The notes beneath the pieces were generated by a model. The model saw only the letters and a program-made list of their open reading frames with translations. It was not told the DNA's origin and ran no database searches. From the NCBI GenBank assembly GCA_922989275.2, contig OV277864.1, forward strand, positions 70,746,158-70,810,157: DNA of 64,000 nucleotides, written 5' to 3'. Each line of letters begins with the position of its first letter. The first letter of the stretch is position 1. This DNA is from Gari tellinella (lineage: Eukaryota > Mollusca > Bivalvia > Cardiida > Psammobiidae). Both the position numbers and the translations under genes were made by a program. Shown in pieces: positions 63,044 to 64,000 of this stretch.

Positions 63044-64000
63044 ATGAAGACCATGTATTTCTTATTGGCGTTCATCTTTGGGTGCTTGCCTGGTTTCCTC
63101 TCGTCCTGCAACGTAACAAACGGTGTTCTAGATCTGTCCGAGTCAAACATACAGGGCCACATCGATGTTTCACTGTTCGACATGTGTAACGCAAACCATG
63201 GTGACATAGAAGAAATAAATATGTCAGGTAACAGCATTACTGGGATGGATCCTGAAACCTTTGTCACGTTTTATAACGTCAGAATAATCAACCTCTCGAC
63301 CAACGAGATCGCCGAACTCAATAAAATAACCTTCACCAGTCTGACTAAACTAGAAGAGTTGGATTTAAGTTATAACTTACTGACAAAGCTTGAGGCAGGA
63401 CTGTTCGATCTGTTCCATTTACGAAAGTTATATTTGCACAACAATGTGATCAGTGAGATTGAACCTGGAATTGTCAGTGAGAAGAACGAGAATTTATACT
63501 ACGTGAACCTCAATAACAACTCTCTTACAACGTTTGAGCCATGGCCCTATCTCACCAAAATCACAGACGACCGGAGTATTGAGAGAGTATTCGATATTCA
63601 GTACAATAATATCACAAACATCACTAATACTATGGCATGGGTACATGGTCTCACTTGGCCATTTCAAGTGTTTGTGAACCTACAATATAATAACATCAAC
63701 CACATGGGCAGCTCCGTCATTAGCCAGTTAAAACCAGACACAAACAACGAAGTACTGTTTACGACATTTCTCGCCATGAATATGAATGTAACGAGCAATC
63801 CTTACTTCTGCTCGTGTGATTTGTTTGACTTCGCTAAAGTTATCCACAGTGGTGCATTTCTGTGGGCTCAGGTTGACAGCTATCGATATAGGTGTAGTGA
63901 GCCTTCTATGACCTCGGGCATTGACTGGTTCCATGATCTTGCACTAGAAGAATTCGTTTGTAACATAACAATCGATTGCCCTTCAGGATGCTTCTGTCAA
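63044..64000 (+). CDS. Toll-like receptor ectodomain, N-terminal part (3' end outside window)
   Basis: The frame is open from the ATG at 63044 to the window end (319 codons). A signal peptide (MKTMYFLLAFIFGCLPGFLS) is followed by leucine-rich repeats (about residues 50-245). An LRRCT cysteine cap follows, with NPYFCSCDLFDF (C256, C258), RYRCSE (C284) and FVCN (C306). CPSGCFC at 312-318 then opens an LRRNT. LRRCT followed by LRRNT is the signature of multiple-cysteine-cluster Toll receptors. Such receptors signal from the membrane through a C-terminal TIR domain, which would lie beyond the window. CCTTTTCCAG at 63027-63036 looks like an acceptor just before the start, so a 5' UTR intron is likely. 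It is oriented head-to-head with the 1-640 gene. Confidence 0.88.
   Translation, partial: MKTMYFLLAFIFGCLPGFLSSCNVTNGVLDLSESNIQGHIDVSLFDMCNANHGDIEEINMSGNSITGMDPETFVTFYNVRIINLSTNEIAELNKITFTSLTKLEELDLSYNLLTKLEAGLFDLFHLRKLYLHNNVISEIEPGIVSEKNENLYYVNLNNNSLTTFEPWPYLTKITDDRSIERVFDIQYNNITNITNTMAWVHGLTWPFQVFVNLQYNNINHMGSSVISQLKPDTNNEVLFTTFLAMNMNVTSNPYFCSCDLFDFAKVIHSGAFLWAQVDSYRYRCSEPSMTSGIDWFHDLALEEFVCNITIDCPSGCFCQ

Overview
The window looks like nuclear DNA of a mollusc, most likely a bivalve. It is AT-rich and has spliced genes with canonical GT-AG introns. It carries many short DNA transposons, LINE fragments, a tRNA-headed SINE of a type I recall from bivalves, and Toll-like receptor ectodomain genes whose cysteine layout matches the multiple-cysteine-cluster TLRs expanded in molluscs. 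There is no bacterial operon structure. The species assignment is inference.

Host genes. (1) Two head-to-head Toll-like receptor paralogues lie at the window edges: 1-640 (minus strand, 3' part outside the window) and 63044-64000 (plus strand, 3' part outside). Their LRR cores are almost identical, while their signal peptides and flanks differ. (2) In the middle sits one plus-strand spliced gene for a small Arg/Ser/His/Tyr-rich protein of about 187 residues that I do not recognise. Its last three exons are 38065-38364, 39448-39548 and 40421-40536. Upstream are five copies of a 47-bp coding first exon (18485, 26796, 28531, 31587 and a start-less copy at 34914). Each has a CRE-like site about 96-101 bp before the start, and each ends in the phase that the 38065 exon needs. 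This looks like a promoter/first-exon array made by segmental duplication.

Mobile DNA fills most of the rest. There are three LINE reverse transcriptase copies: a frameshifted one at 20936, a 5'-truncated one with an intact RT at 48319, and a nearly complete 1107-codon ORF at 52791. Smaller LINE 3' ends also occur, one with a clear target duplication (33569) and one on the minus strand (22855). A Tc1-like element (46859-50754) has a spliced transposase gene broken by a frameshift and nested insertions. Several foldback elements and perfect palindromes are present.

The most striking signal is a set of short non-autonomous elements. Their termini belong to different transposon classes: TTAA-flanked (families A, C, E), TA-flanked (B, D, F) and CAGGG-ended. 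Yet they share one of two palindromic cores of about 65 bp. Core I has outer CAAACAG/CTGTTTG and middle GATCAGA/TCTGATC boxes. Core II has outer TTAAAGCAGG/CCTGCTTTAA boxes. Core I alone occurs 35-40 times by eye in 64 kb, and its arms show paired changes that keep the stem. Sharing one core between unrelated ends is the best candidate here for an undescribed system.

Layout: 1-640 TLR; 0.8-18 kb dense element field; 18.3-35.8 kb first-exon array with interspersed LINE, SINE and foldback DNA; 36.8-40.5 kb main exons; 41-46 kb satellites and inverted repeats; 46.9-50.8 kb nested Tc1; 52.7-56.1 kb LINE; 56.8-63 kb second element field; 63.0-64 kb TLR.
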